Source: Candidatus Acidiferrum typicum
Lineage (GTDB): Bacteria > Acidobacteriota > Terriglobia > Acidiferrales > UBA7541
Reading direction: 5' to 3'
DNA: 64,000 bases
Assembly (NCBI GenBank): GCA_025463055.1
Contig: JAOAPV010000027.1
Location: 1-64,000, forward strand
The notes under the pieces are model-generated. The model worked only from the letters and a program-made list of their open reading frames with translations. It did not search any database and had not been told where the DNA came from. Shown in pieces: positions 1 to 7,831 of the stretch. Position numbers and translations under genes: made by a program. Each line of letters opens with the position of its first letter. Positions within the stretch are counted from its first letter, which is position 1.

Positions 1-495
1 GGCGGCGCCGGGCACGGTGGCGAGCGCGTCCGGAAGAGACACGAGCTGGCGCTGATCAATCTCCTCCCGAGCGATCACATCCACGGGAGCAGGAGTTTGG
101 CTGAGCTCTAAGGGCTGCGCGTTAGCAGTGACAACCACGTTTTCAGAGAGCTGCGCAATTTCCAGGCGCACATCGACTTTTCGCGACTCGGCAGGGGCGA
201 GCTGAAGGGGCAGGTCGCGAGGCACAAAGTCATTACGTTCAAACCGGACGCGATAGGTGCCCGGAGGAAGTGACAAAAAGTAGTTTCCTCCGACTACGGA
301 CGTGGTCTGGTATGTTTGCGACGAATTAGGTTCCTCCCGTGTAGCAAGTACACGCGCGGATGCGATGCCGTAGCCGGAAGCATCGGTGAGCTGACCGGAG
401 AGTTGAGCGCTGCGCGAATTGGACTGAGCTTGTGAGTCGAAACTTGAAGCGAGCAGCAAAAAGGCGAGAAACGCGAAACGAATCGTTGAGTTCAT
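1..495 (-). CDS. TonB-dependent outer-membrane receptor, N-terminal part (likely cobalamin receptor, BtuB role)
   Basis: The frame is open from an ATG at 495 to the window edge, giving 165 residues. It starts with a signal peptide (a hydrophobic FAFLAFLLLASS stretch followed by a QAQ cleavage-like site). A carboxypeptidase-regulatory-like beta-sandwich follows, with the typical GNYFLSLPPGTYRV stretch near residues 75-88. The last residues (IDQRQLVSLPDALATVPG) are the start of a TonB plug domain. The protein should import a ligand across the outer membrane using TonB energy. The substrate is inferred, not seen: a cobalamin riboswitch precedes the gene and btuFCD lie directly upstream, so vitamin B12 is the best guess. 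A Shine-Dalgarno GGAGGA lies at 501-506, next to a hairpin. The gene is incomplete only because the window ends. Confidence 0.88.
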   Translation of the reverse strand, partial: MNSTIRFAFLAFLLLASSFDSQAQSNSRSAQLSGQLTDASGYGIASARVLATREEPNSSQTYQTTSVVGGNYFLSLPPGTYRVRFERNDFVPRDLPLQLAPAESRKVDVRLEIAQLSENVVVTANAQPLELSQTPAPVDVIAREEIDQRQLVSLPDALATVPGAA

Positions 496-500
496 TTTTG

Positions 501-526
501 TCCTCCGCTCCCGCACGCGTGGGAGC
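501..526 (-). promoter_or_regulatory. Hairpin abutting the Shine-Dalgarno of the TonB receptor
   Basis: On the minus strand, six-base arms GCTCCC and GGGAGC (507-526) form a hairpin that ends directly at the GGAGGA ribosome binding site (501-506). No run of T follows. This fits a translation-controlling expression platform for the upstream cobalamin riboswitch. The switching mechanism is inferred. Confidence 0.5.
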
Positions 527-564
527 TTGAAGGTTGGCCTGGCGATGTGAATCGCACGGGCTGC

Positions 565-805
565 GAACTTCGCCGGTCTCCTGGCTTGGCGGGAAAGTGC
601 GGCCCTGATTGCGGGCCTGTGCGTGGCCTTCCCGCGACGCTGCCTGGCCTTTCCAGTGTGACCCTTGCCGGGTCGGCCAAGCGCTTCGCCGCAGTGGCCT
701 GCGCAGTGTGATTCCGCCGTACAGTCGCGCGTCGGCGACGGCTTTCCTGTTTTGCTTCTCGATTCGATCGAGAGCGGAACAAGTGCAACCCTTTAGGTTG
801 CCCGT
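565..805 (-). promoter_or_regulatory. Cobalamin riboswitch (RF00174-like) upstream of the TonB receptor
   Basis: Reading the minus strand, the conserved blocks of the B12 aptamer appear in order: an AGGAAA block, GCGCGACTGTACGGC (near 717-730), GCCACTG (near 692-700), GGGAAGGC (near 627-636) and the B12-box-like AAGCCAGGAGACCGGC (571-588). The element fills most of the otherwise gene-free interval 496-908 between btuD and the receptor gene. By family knowledge, adenosylcobalamin binding represses the downstream gene. Ends are approximate, and the 5' part is the least certain. Confidence 0.85.
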
Positions 806-908
806 CTTCCCGAGCACGAAGTTCGCGATGATTGTTGGGGGCCGAAGCCCGCTGTTGATTTCGGTGTGCCGCGAGTGCGTTGCGGCGCCAGGGTTTACGA
901 AAAAACTG

Positions 909-1775
909 CTACGACTGGGTAGGAAGCAAATTCACACGTGGACGACCGTTCGAGCCTAGCTCCACGGTGAGCGGCGTGTGGAAAACCTGTTCCAGTAAAT
1001 CGCGTTGATAAACGCTCGCGGGAGAACCGACCCGCAAGCTTTTGCCTTTTTGCAGCAACACAACCTGGTCGGCATATTCCGCAGCGAGGTTGAGTTCATG
1101 TGTGACGACGACAACTGTGTAGCGATTTTCCGCGGCTAATCGGCGCAACGTGGCGAGGAGATCGACTTGGGCCCCGATGTCGAGATGCAAGGTGGGCTCG
1201 TCGAGCAAGAGCAGCAGCGGCTGCTGGCACAAAGCTCGCGCAAGGATGACGCGCTGCCTTTCTCCCCCGGAAACCTCGTTCATCCAGCGATCGCTGAGAT
1301 CTTCCGCGCCGACTTGCGCGAGAGCGTTGCGGGCGATCAGGACATCATCTTCGTTTTCAAAGCGCAGCGTGCGCCCGTAGGGATGGCGGCCTTGCAGGAC
1401 GAACTCCCAAGCTCGTGCGGGAAAGAGCAGCGGAGTTTCTTGCTGCACCATAGCAATGCGCTGCGCGCGGGCTCGCGGCGCCAGTGTGTGCGTAACGAAA
1501 CCATCTAGCAGAACGCGGCCGGAGAGAGGCGCTAGAGCGCCGGCGATTAGTTTGAGCAGAGTGGATTTCCCGCTGGCATTGGGGCCAAGGATGGCGACGA
1601 TTTCGCCGGGACGAGCTTGAAAACTGTTGGCTTCGAGCGTGAAGAGCGGGGCTTGCGACGGATTGGCCGAGTAGGCGTAACTCACTTGCTCGACGCTGAG
1701 GCGAACTTCGCTCGCGGCGCGAGGAGCTTCGCCAAGATTGGGCCACGACGAGGAAGAATGCGCGGGGCTGCTCAT
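909..1775 (-). CDS. btuD: Cobalamin/iron-siderophore type ABC transporter ATP-binding protein
   Basis: This 288-aa cytoplasmic ATPase energises the BtuC-type permease encoded just upstream. Walker A GPNASGKS is at about 64-71, the signature VSGGERQ at about 168-174, Walker B LLLLLDEPTLHLD ends near 199 and the H-loop TH follows near residue 225. The frame stays open further upstream, but the ATG at 1775 overlaps the btuC stop by 4 bp (ATGA), which is typical of translational coupling. The N-terminal 20 residues are serine-rich and outside the domain. The family also serves haem and siderophore uptake. The cobalamin assignment rests on the two B12 riboswitches of the locus. Confidence 0.92.
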   Translation of the reverse strand: MSSPAHSSSSWPNLGEAPRAASEVRLSVEQVSYAYSANPSQAPLFTLEANSFQARPGEIVAILGPNASGKSTLLKLIAGALAPLSGRVLLDGFVTHTLAPRARAQRIAMVQQETPLLFPARAWEFVLQGRHPYGRTLRFENEDDVLIARNALAQVGAEDLSDRWMNEVSGGERQRVILARALCQQPLLLLLDEPTLHLDIGAQVDLLATLRRLAAENRYTVVVVTHELNLAAEYADQVVLLQKGKSLRVGSPASVYQRDLLEQVFHTPLTVELGSNGRPRVNLLPTQS

Positions 1776-2812
1776 GCGGATCCTCGACGCAGGAGATAGA
1801 TGAAAAGCGGAGCACCGGCGATTGCGGTCATGGCGCCCACCGGAAGCTCGGATGGCGCAACGACGGTACGGGCGAGCGTGTCCGCCAGGACCAAAGCGAT
1901 AGCCCCACCGAAAGCGGCGGTGGGCAGCAGCGTCCGGTGATCCGAGCCAAATAGCAGACGCATTACGTGTGGGACGAGAAGGCCGACGTAGCCAATGGCG
2001 CCACTGACGGAAACGGCCAGGCCGGTGAGAATCGATGCGGCGATGTAAACGACAAGGCGCACGCGTCGAACATCGACGCCGAGGTGCATGGCTTCTTTTT
2101 CGCCTGCGAGGAGCAAATTGAGATCGCCCGCGGTCGTATAGATGGCGCCAGCGGCGGCGAAGAAGCCGATTCCGAGAACCCAACGGAGGCTCGCCTGTAA
2201 CGAACTGGAGAGATCACCCATCAGCCAGAAGGCCATGCCGCGGAAATCGCGACCGCTGAGCGTAGTCATCAAGAACATGATGATGGCTGACAGAAAGGAG
2301 GCGCTGATGATGCCGGCAAGGAGCAGTGTGGCGCTGTCGATTTGCCCTTGGCGCTGACCGAGGAAGTAGACAGCGGCAATGGTGGCTGCGGCGCCGAGGA
2401 ATGCGCCAAACGGAGTAAAGAGTGCGGCGAGCCACACCGGTAACGCAAGATGCGGTTCGACGATAAGCGCGAGCACGGCGCCGAGGGCTGCGCCGCTGGA
2501 AACACCAAGCACATACGGGTCGGCAAGCGGATTTCGCAGCAAGGCTTGAAAGCTGGTACCCGCCACAGATAGAGAGGCGCCAACGACAATCGCGAGGAGA
2601 ATACGAGGCAGGCGAATTTCAATCACGATCATGCCGTAATCGCTCGAGAGCGCTTTCGTCTGGTGGAGGAGAACGCTAATTAGGTCGCGGCCGAGCCCGT
2701 ACAGGGAGACCGGAACGGCGCCGAGCTTGAGCGCAACAACGACGACAACAAAAAGGATGGCGGCCAGCAAGCTGCATTGCAGAAAGAGGCGTCGCAGCGT
2801 CAGCGGGCGCAT
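1772..2812 (-). CDS. btuC: FecCD/BtuC family ABC transporter permease
   Basis: This 346-aa polytopic inner-membrane protein has roughly ten hydrophobic helices, beginning with LLAAILFVVVVVALKLGAV near residue 17. Family landmarks are GASLSVAGTSFQALLRNPLADP (near 97-120) and the C-terminal GAIGYVGLLVPHVMRLLFGSDHR region followed by LPVGAMTAIAGAPLFIYLL. It forms the translocation path for the substrate delivered by the periplasmic binding protein. Its start overlaps the end of btuF by 13 bp and its stop overlaps the btuD start by 4 bp, so the three genes form a tight operon. Confidence 0.94.
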   Translation of the reverse strand: MRPLTLRRLFLQCSLLAAILFVVVVVALKLGAVPVSLYGLGRDLISVLLHQTKALSSDYGMIVIEIRLPRILLAIVVGASLSVAGTSFQALLRNPLADPYVLGVSSGAALGAVLALIVEPHLALPVWLAALFTPFGAFLGAAATIAAVYFLGQRQGQIDSATLLLAGIISASFLSAIIMFLMTTLSGRDFRGMAFWLMGDLSSSLQASLRWVLGIGFFAAAGAIYTTAGDLNLLLAGEKEAMHLGVDVRRVRLVVYIAASILTGLAVSVSGAIGYVGLLVPHVMRLLFGSDHRTLLPTAAFGGAIALVLADTLARTVVAPSELPVGAMTAIAGAPLFIYLLRRGSA

Positions 2813-3870
2813 AATTCTTCCTCCGATGGTGCGACGGGTTCGTTTAGTGACAGGAGCGAACTGGGCCGCGGAGACAGCGCTGGCCCTGGCGGCTTCGATT
2901 GTTCCTTGTCGTTCTGTGGTTTGTCGGTGAAGGCCTCCGGGTGCAGTTGGCGAGCCAGGTCTTCAACAGCCGAGACAAGGCGAGGAGCCGGACGGTTGAT
3001 GGCATCGTTGATCGTGGCGTAGCGACGATTGCGCACGGCATTCAGCAGTCGCCAGCCAGGAAGGCCAGCCAGGGCATCGGCGCTATGTGGCGTTGCGCCA
3101 GAATGCGATTCCACAAAGATTAGAAATTCCGGCTGCAGCCGGACGACTTCCTCGAGATTTATTTGCGGCCAGTTCTGCGACGAATCGATGACGGAAACAG
3201 CACCGGCGTGACGCAATGCGTCTGCGATGAACGTATCGTTGCCAATAGAGATTAGCGGTTCGGTCCAGACGATGAACAGAACGCGGCGAGGAGATAGCGA
3301 AGCTATTCGCTCGTGGAGAACCGATACCTGATGTTCGAGATCGGCGGTGAGCGCGCTGCCTGTATCCGAGGCGCCGAGCATGTCGGCAAGACGAGCTATC
3401 GAAGCGATTATCGCGTCAACGGTATGAGGATCGGTGGCATACGAAGGTATTCCGATATCTGCGAGGGCTTGTACTGTTTCGGGGCGATTTAGACTCTTGG
3501 TCACCAGCACAAGGTCTGGGTGTAAGGCGGCGATAGCTTCGATGCTAGGATTGACGGCACCGCCGACCTTCGTTTTTTGCTGCGCTTCTGCCGGGAAATC
3601 GCAATAGTCTGTGTCTCCGACGAGGTGGTCCTGCAAGCCAAGAGCGTAGATCGTCTCCGTAAGGTTCGGTGCCAGCGAGACGATGCGCTCTATAGACTGC
3701 GGTACACGAATAATGCGGCCGATTTCGTCTGTGACTTGGCGATAGGGCGGATGCGTCTGGAGCGGTGGTGCAGTTGCTTGGGAATGGCAAATTGCCGCGC
3801 TGGAAAATAGCACGGCGTGCGCGGTGAAAGGAACAGCTCTTAGCGTCCAATGAATGAAGATCCGCAACAC
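2800..3870 (-). CDS. btuF: Periplasmic cobalamin-binding protein of the ABC transporter
   Basis: This BtuF/FepB-type helical-backbone binding protein has about 356 aa from the GTG at 3870. A GGGGA sequence sits four bases before that GTG. An in-frame TTG at 3900 would add ten residues but lies against the terminator. After a signal-like segment (AVPFTAHAVLFSSAAICHSQA) come DEIGRIIRVPQSIERIVSLAPNLTETIYALG and LHPDLVLVTKSLN, typical of this family. A proline- and serine-rich tail of about 40 residues follows the domain. The gene is first in btuFCD and is preceded by a cobalamin riboswitch and an intrinsic terminator, so it is probably switched off at transcription when B12 is plentiful. Confidence 0.88.
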   Translation of the reverse strand: MLRIFIHWTLRAVPFTAHAVLFSSAAICHSQATAPPLQTHPPYRQVTDEIGRIIRVPQSIERIVSLAPNLTETIYALGLQDHLVGDTDYCDFPAEAQQKTKVGGAVNPSIEAIAALHPDLVLVTKSLNRPETVQALADIGIPSYATDPHTVDAIIASIARLADMLGASDTGSALTADLEHQVSVLHERIASLSPRRVLFIVWTEPLISIGNDTFIADALRHAGAVSVIDSSQNWPQINLEEVVRLQPEFLIFVESHSGATPHSADALAGLPGWRLLNAVRNRRYATINDAINRPAPRLVSAVEDLARQLHPEAFTDKPQNDKEQSKPPGPALSPRPSSLLSLNEPVAPSEEELCAR

Positions 3871-3902
3871 GAGTTCCCCGCTGCGAGAAGGGTACGGCAA
3901 CG

Positions 3903-3932
3903 AAAAAGCCCCATGCGAGTGGCGATGGGGCT
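3903..3932 (-). terminator. Riboswitch-linked intrinsic terminator before btuF
   Basis: On the minus strand, AGCCCCAT and ATGGGGCT arms form a stem closed by a 14-base loop and followed by TTTTT. It lies between the cobalamin aptamer and btuF, where a transcription-terminating expression platform would be expected. Confidence 0.8.
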
Positions 3933-3964
3933 CAAAGACGGCGCCTCTTCTCGCGAAAAGCGCA

Positions 3965-4084
3965 GTCCCCGCGGCACGGGAGGGTAGCCTGGCTTACGGC
4001 TTTTCAGCCGATTACAGTGGCGGGACCGCGGCCGATTCGCACGGCCTTCCCCGCTTCCCTTGCCTGCAAAAAATGAACCCCGAG
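3965..4084 (-). promoter_or_regulatory. Cobalamin riboswitch upstream of btuFCD
   Basis: The minus strand carries the canonical core: GGGGAAGGCCGTGCGAATCGG, then GGTCCCGCCACTGTAATCGGC and the AAGCCAGGCTACC box. The variable P6-P8 portion is short. This block and the terminator explain most of the 273 bp between btuF and the crotonase-family gene. The aptamer senses adenosylcobalamin in known members. Confidence 0.93.
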
Positions 4085-4143
4085 TGTATGCTGCGCTACA
4101 AACAGAGTCAAATGAGCCGCTCCGGCGTTATCTATTTTTTGCA

Positions 4144-4968
4144 TCAGCGATTCTTCCAGTTGGGCTTGCGCTTTTCCACCAGGGCACGAAGACCCTCTTG
4201 CGAGTCTTCCAGGCGATAAAGTTCGTTGAGAAAAATCCCCATCGATTTTTTCAGCCCATCGCGGAGGGAGAGTCCCATGCCTCCGAGGATGGCTTTTTTG
4301 GCCATGGCGAGAACTGGACCGGACTGCGCGGTGATGCGTGTGACGAGCTCGTTGACGGCGGCTTCGAGCTTGGCTTCGGGGACCAGACGGGTGACCAAGC
4401 CAAGTTCGAGCGCGCGTTCGGCGGTGATAGCTTCGCCAGTCAAAATGATTTCAAGAGCGCGCTTTGGTCCGACGAGGAATGGCAGAATTGTGGACGCGAG
4501 AGGGGGGAAAACACCGATGGTGATTTCGGGTTGCGCGAAGCGGGCCTTGGGTGTGGCGATGACAAGATCGCCGAAAGCGGCTAGCTCGGCGCCTCCGCCG
4601 ATCGCCGGGCCGTTTACAACGCAGAGCACGGGCTTGCTGACCTCAAGCATTGCGGCGAAGGCGGCCTGAAACGCGTCCAGCATCTGGTAGACGCGTTGCG
4701 CGGTGTATTCCCCGATATCCACCCCGCCGCTAAAGACTTTGCACGCCGAATCGATTGTGATCAACTTGGTGTCGTCGCGCTCGCCGGCAAAAACGATGCC
4801 GTCGGCAATTTCACGGAGCATGGCTTCGTTGAGCAGGTTGTGGTCCGGACGATTGAGGGTGAGGTGGGCGACGCCATCTTCAATCCGAAATTTTACGAAC
4901 TCGAATTCTTCCGGCTTGCGACGTATTGCTCCGGTTGTGAATTGCTCCGCGATGACCGTCTCCACCAT
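4144..4968 (-). CDS. Enoyl-CoA hydratase/isomerase family protein
   Basis: This 274-aa crotonase-fold enzyme acts on acyl-CoA thioesters. The oxyanion-hole segment is VFSGGVDIGEY near residue 80, and GPAIGGGAELAAFGDLV near 121-137 supplies one catalytic-type glutamate. A second glutamate is present in FAQPEITIG, so both acid/base positions of true hydratases are kept. The C-terminal MGIFLNELYRLEDSQEGLRALVEKRKP is the usual trimerisation end. Shine-Dalgarno CAGGAGG lies upstream of the ATG at 4968. Substrate is not fixed by sequence. The protein resembles short-chain hydratases, and cyclohexa-1,5-diene-carbonyl-CoA hydratase-like proteins are another possibility. Neighbours give no pathway. 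Confidence 0.85.
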   Translation of the reverse strand: MVETVIAEQFTTGAIRRKPEEFEFVKFRIEDGVAHLTLNRPDHNLLNEAMLREIADGIVFAGERDDTKLITIDSACKVFSGGVDIGEYTAQRVYQMLDAFQAAFAAMLEVSKPVLCVVNGPAIGGGAELAAFGDLVIATPKARFAQPEITIGVFPPLASTILPFLVGPKRALEIILTGEAITAERALELGLVTRLVPEAKLEAAVNELVTRITAQSGPVLAMAKKAILGGMGLSLRDGLKKSMGIFLNELYRLEDSQEGLRALVEKRKPNWKNR

Positions 4969-5171
4969 GCCGTGGCCTCCTGAACCCTTCGGACCTCATC
5001 AAAAATGCATAAAATGGGCCAAATCGATGCTAGCACAGGGCCAGCCTTTAACTTTCTATGTGACGAAAAGGCGTGCGCAAACAGTCTGCAGCTGAAACTC
5101 CGGCTGAAAAGAGGAAACTGCGCTCGGCACTGTAATCGAATGAGCACGCTTGGAGGAAGGGTCCATCAGTC

Positions 5172-5858
5172 ATGCGAACATCAGAAGTGCCGAATATGGG
5201 CGACATCAGAACGGACACCGCGTTTGCGGTTCGAATGTCTGGCGCGGCGGACGCAGAAGGATTTCCGCCGGAGCGAGCCTGGGAAACGGCTCCGCCTATT
5301 TCCTTTAGCGCCGATTGGCAGGGGAAGAACACAGATCGGCGGCGCGAAACACAGGTGCGGCTACTCTGGAATCCGGACTTTCTGTTTTTCCGATTTGACG
5401 CGCTCTACCGGACGATCACCGTTTTTGACGGTTCGGAACCCTCGGGGCGCCGGAATCAGCTCTGGGATCGCGATGTTTGCGAAGTTTTCCTGCAGCCGCC
5501 CTGTTCGGCTGCACGTGCTTACAAGGAAATTGAAGTGGCACCCAATGGATTTTGGATTGATCTGGAAATTTCTCCGGGAGAGAAACGCGACTTGAACAGT
5601 GGCCTGCGCCGCCGCGTATGTGTCGAGGAACAAAACAGGCAGTGGCATGCCCTTCTGGCGCTACCGATGAAGAGCTTAGTTGCGGACTTCCAGATGCCGG
5701 CTGTCTGGAGAGTGAATTTTTTCCGGGTGGAAGGCGCTTCGGAGCCGCGTTTCTATTCGGCGTGGCGTCCCACGAATACGCCGGAGCCGAATTTTCATGT
5801 GCCGGAAGCGTTTGGCGCGCTCGTGTTCACAGAGGCAGCCAGCAAAATCCGGGGCTAG
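5172..5858 (+). CDS. CBM9/DOMON-like carbohydrate-binding family 9-like protein
   Basis: This 228-aa protein matches the family-9-like carbohydrate-binding fold: FSADWQGKNTDRRRETQVRLLWNPDFLFFRFDA near residues 45-77, LWDRDVCEVFLQPP near 97-110, YKEIEVAPNGFWIDLEI near 118-134 and WRVNFFRVEG near 180. No signal peptide is visible, so it may be cytoplasmic, unlike most extracellular CBM9 domains. It ends 36 bp before the GH13 gene on the same strand, so a shared transcript and a role in glucan handling are likely. A GGAGGAAGG sequence lies about 12 nt before the ATG. Confidence 0.72.
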   Translation: MRTSEVPNMGDIRTDTAFAVRMSGAADAEGFPPERAWETAPPISFSADWQGKNTDRRRETQVRLLWNPDFLFFRFDALYRTITVFDGSEPSGRRNQLWDRDVCEVFLQPPCSAARAYKEIEVAPNGFWIDLEISPGEKRDLNSGLRRRVCVEEQNRQWHALLALPMKSLVADFQMPAVWRVNFFRVEGASEPRFYSAWRPTNTPEPNFHVPEAFGALVFTEAASKIRG

Positions 5859-5893
5859 CGAAGGAGCGTCTTTTTTCCTATGCTTGCAGCGTG

Positions 5894-7828
5894 ATGCCAG
5901 CTCTGCGACTACATTTTTTGACGTTCTTAAGTGTGTTGATCCTCTTAGCAGCTACCGTTGCAGCGGTCCCTCTTGCCGCGCGGCCCTGGCAGGTTTCAAG
6001 TTCTCCCGACAATTCTCCTGTCGTGACCAAGGTCGAGCCCCCAAATTGGTGGCTGCGATTGACGCCACAGCTCATGCTGCTGCTGAGCGGGCGGAATCTG
6101 GAAGCGACCGGAGTAACCTGCAATCTCCAGGATCTGGGGGTGGAACGCACGCAGGCCACTGCGGGAGGAAATTACCTTTTTGTGTGGCTGAAATTGGGTT
6201 CAGAGCTGAAGTCGGGCACGGCGGTCTGCCGAATCAACACACCCACAGGCGCTACCTCGTTTGAACTGCCGCTAGCGGCACGCGAGCCAACGATTCACAG
6301 GTTTCAGGGTGTGACACCGTCCGACGTCCTTTACCTGATCATGCCCGACCGTTTTGCCAATGGCGATCCGACGAATGACGAACCCGCAGAGTCCCCTGGA
6401 TCGCACGACAGATCGAAGCCGCGTGCTTATCACGGCGGAGATTTGCGCGGTATTCGCGAGCACCTGGATTATTTAAAAGACATGGGAGTCACGACACTGT
6501 GGCTGACTCCAATTGTGAAGAATGGCGCGACGGAGGATTACCACGGCTACGGCGCAGTCGATCTGTACGCGGTTGAGCCGCACTTGGGAAGTTTGCGGGA
6601 GTATCAGGAACTGGTCGCCGCCGCGCATCAGCAGCGCATGAAGATACTTTTCGACATTGTGCCAAACCACGTCGGGCCCAAGCATCCGTGGGCCAACAAG
6701 CCTCCGCTGCCAGACTGGTTTCACGGGACCGTACAGCAGCACCTGAATTCGTCCGCCCCGGTGAATGGTACTTTCTATGGCGAAGCAAAGAACCAGGGCC
6801 ACGATTTGTTTGAGGCCATCGTTGATCCGCATGCGCCCGCGCGATTGTGGCAGAATCTCACAGAAGGCTGGTTCGTCGATACTCTTCCGGACATGAACAC
6901 GGAAAATCCAATGGTGGCGCAGTATCTGCTGCAAAATGCGGTTTGGTGGGCAGAGTCCTCAGGATTAGACGGATTCCGTGTGGACACCTTTCCCTATATT
7001 TCGCGGCAATTCTGGTCGCGCTGGCACGCAGCCCTACGAAGAATTTATCCGCAATTGACTACGATCGGCGAAGTGTTCCATCCCGACGCGAGCGTAACTT
7101 CGTTCTTTGCCGGTGGAAGGAAGCAAGACGACGGCATCGATACGGGCGTGAGCACGGTTTTCGACTATCCGATGTACTTCGTGTTGCGCGACGTCCTGCT
7201 GAATGGCGCGCCGGTCGGACGCATAGCGGATGTGCTGCGGCACGATGCACTTTATCCTCGGCCGGATAACCTGGTCACATTTTTTGGAAATCACGATGTC
7301 GCGCGTTTTGCGAGCGCGGAAGGAAGCTCGGCGGCGAAACTGAAATTGGCATTTGCTCTGACGCTCACGCTGCGCGGGATTCCGCAGCTTTACTGCGGCG
7401 ATGAGATGGGCATGCCGGGCGCGGGCGATCCCGATAATCGGCGGGACTTCCCGGGCGGCTGGCGCGAGGACTCGCACAATGCATTCAGCGAGCAGGGCCG
7501 GACGCGCGAGCAGCAGCAATTGCTGGCCCACGTAAAAGAGCTACTGCGGCTACGGCGCGAACATGCGGCATTGAGAGACGGCCGTCTTTGGCATCTCTTC
7601 TCAGATGAGACATCTTACGTTTTTGCTCGAGAGTCGGACGAAGAGCGTCTGCTGATCATATTCAATAATTCGAAGGCGCGTGAAATCGATCTGATTTTGC
7701 GAGATACACCGTTGCAGCCTGTGGTAAGCGCCACTCGCTTATTCGGGGAAGCCAGCGTAAAGCGGTCCGCCACGGGCCTGCACATCGATGAACCAGCGCA
7801 GTCACTTTCGATTTTCGTGTTGAACTGA
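5894..7828 (+). CDS. GH13 alpha-amylase family enzyme, cyclomaltodextrinase-like
   Basis: A protein of about 644 aa that begins with a signal peptide (LTFLSVLILLAATVAAVPLAA). Next comes a cyclomaltodextrinase N-terminal domain (KVEPPNWWLRLTPQLMLLLSGRN), then the GH13 barrel starting at LYLIMPDRFANGDPTND. The three catalytic acids are visible: Asp in GLDGFRVDTF, Glu in TIGEVFHPD and Asp in FFGNHDVARF. The C-terminal beta domain ends in SLSIFVLN. It should hydrolyse alpha-1,4 bonds in cyclodextrins or maltodextrins, probably in the periplasm. The frame stays open to 5618, but that part overlaps the upstream gene. The ATG at 5894 directly precedes the signal peptide. Its stop lies 3 bp from that of the convergent GH31 gene. 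Confidence 0.92.
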   Translation: MPALRLHFLTFLSVLILLAATVAAVPLAARPWQVSSSPDNSPVVTKVEPPNWWLRLTPQLMLLLSGRNLEATGVTCNLQDLGVERTQATAGGNYLFVWLKLGSELKSGTAVCRINTPTGATSFELPLAAREPTIHRFQGVTPSDVLYLIMPDRFANGDPTNDEPAESPGSHDRSKPRAYHGGDLRGIREHLDYLKDMGVTTLWLTPIVKNGATEDYHGYGAVDLYAVEPHLGSLREYQELVAAAHQQRMKILFDIVPNHVGPKHPWANKPPLPDWFHGTVQQHLNSSAPVNGTFYGEAKNQGHDLFEAIVDPHAPARLWQNLTEGWFVDTLPDMNTENPMVAQYLLQNAVWWAESSGLDGFRVDTFPYISRQFWSRWHAALRRIYPQLTTIGEVFHPDASVTSFFAGGRKQDDGIDTGVSTVFDYPMYFVLRDVLLNGAPVGRIADVLRHDALYPRPDNLVTFFGNHDVARFASAEGSSAAKLKLAFALTLTLRGIPQLYCGDEMGMPGAGDPDNRRDFPGGWREDSHNAFSEQGRTREQQQLLAHVKELLRLRREHAALRDGRLWHLFSDETSYVFARESDEERLLIIFNNSKAREIDLILRDTPLQPVVSATRLFGEASVKRSATGLHIDEPAQSLSIFVLN

Positions 7829-7831
7829 CAA

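Noticed and set aside
5618-5893. Upstream extension of the GH13 frame
   Set aside because: It overlaps the CBM9-like gene in another frame and precedes a clear signal peptide at 5894.
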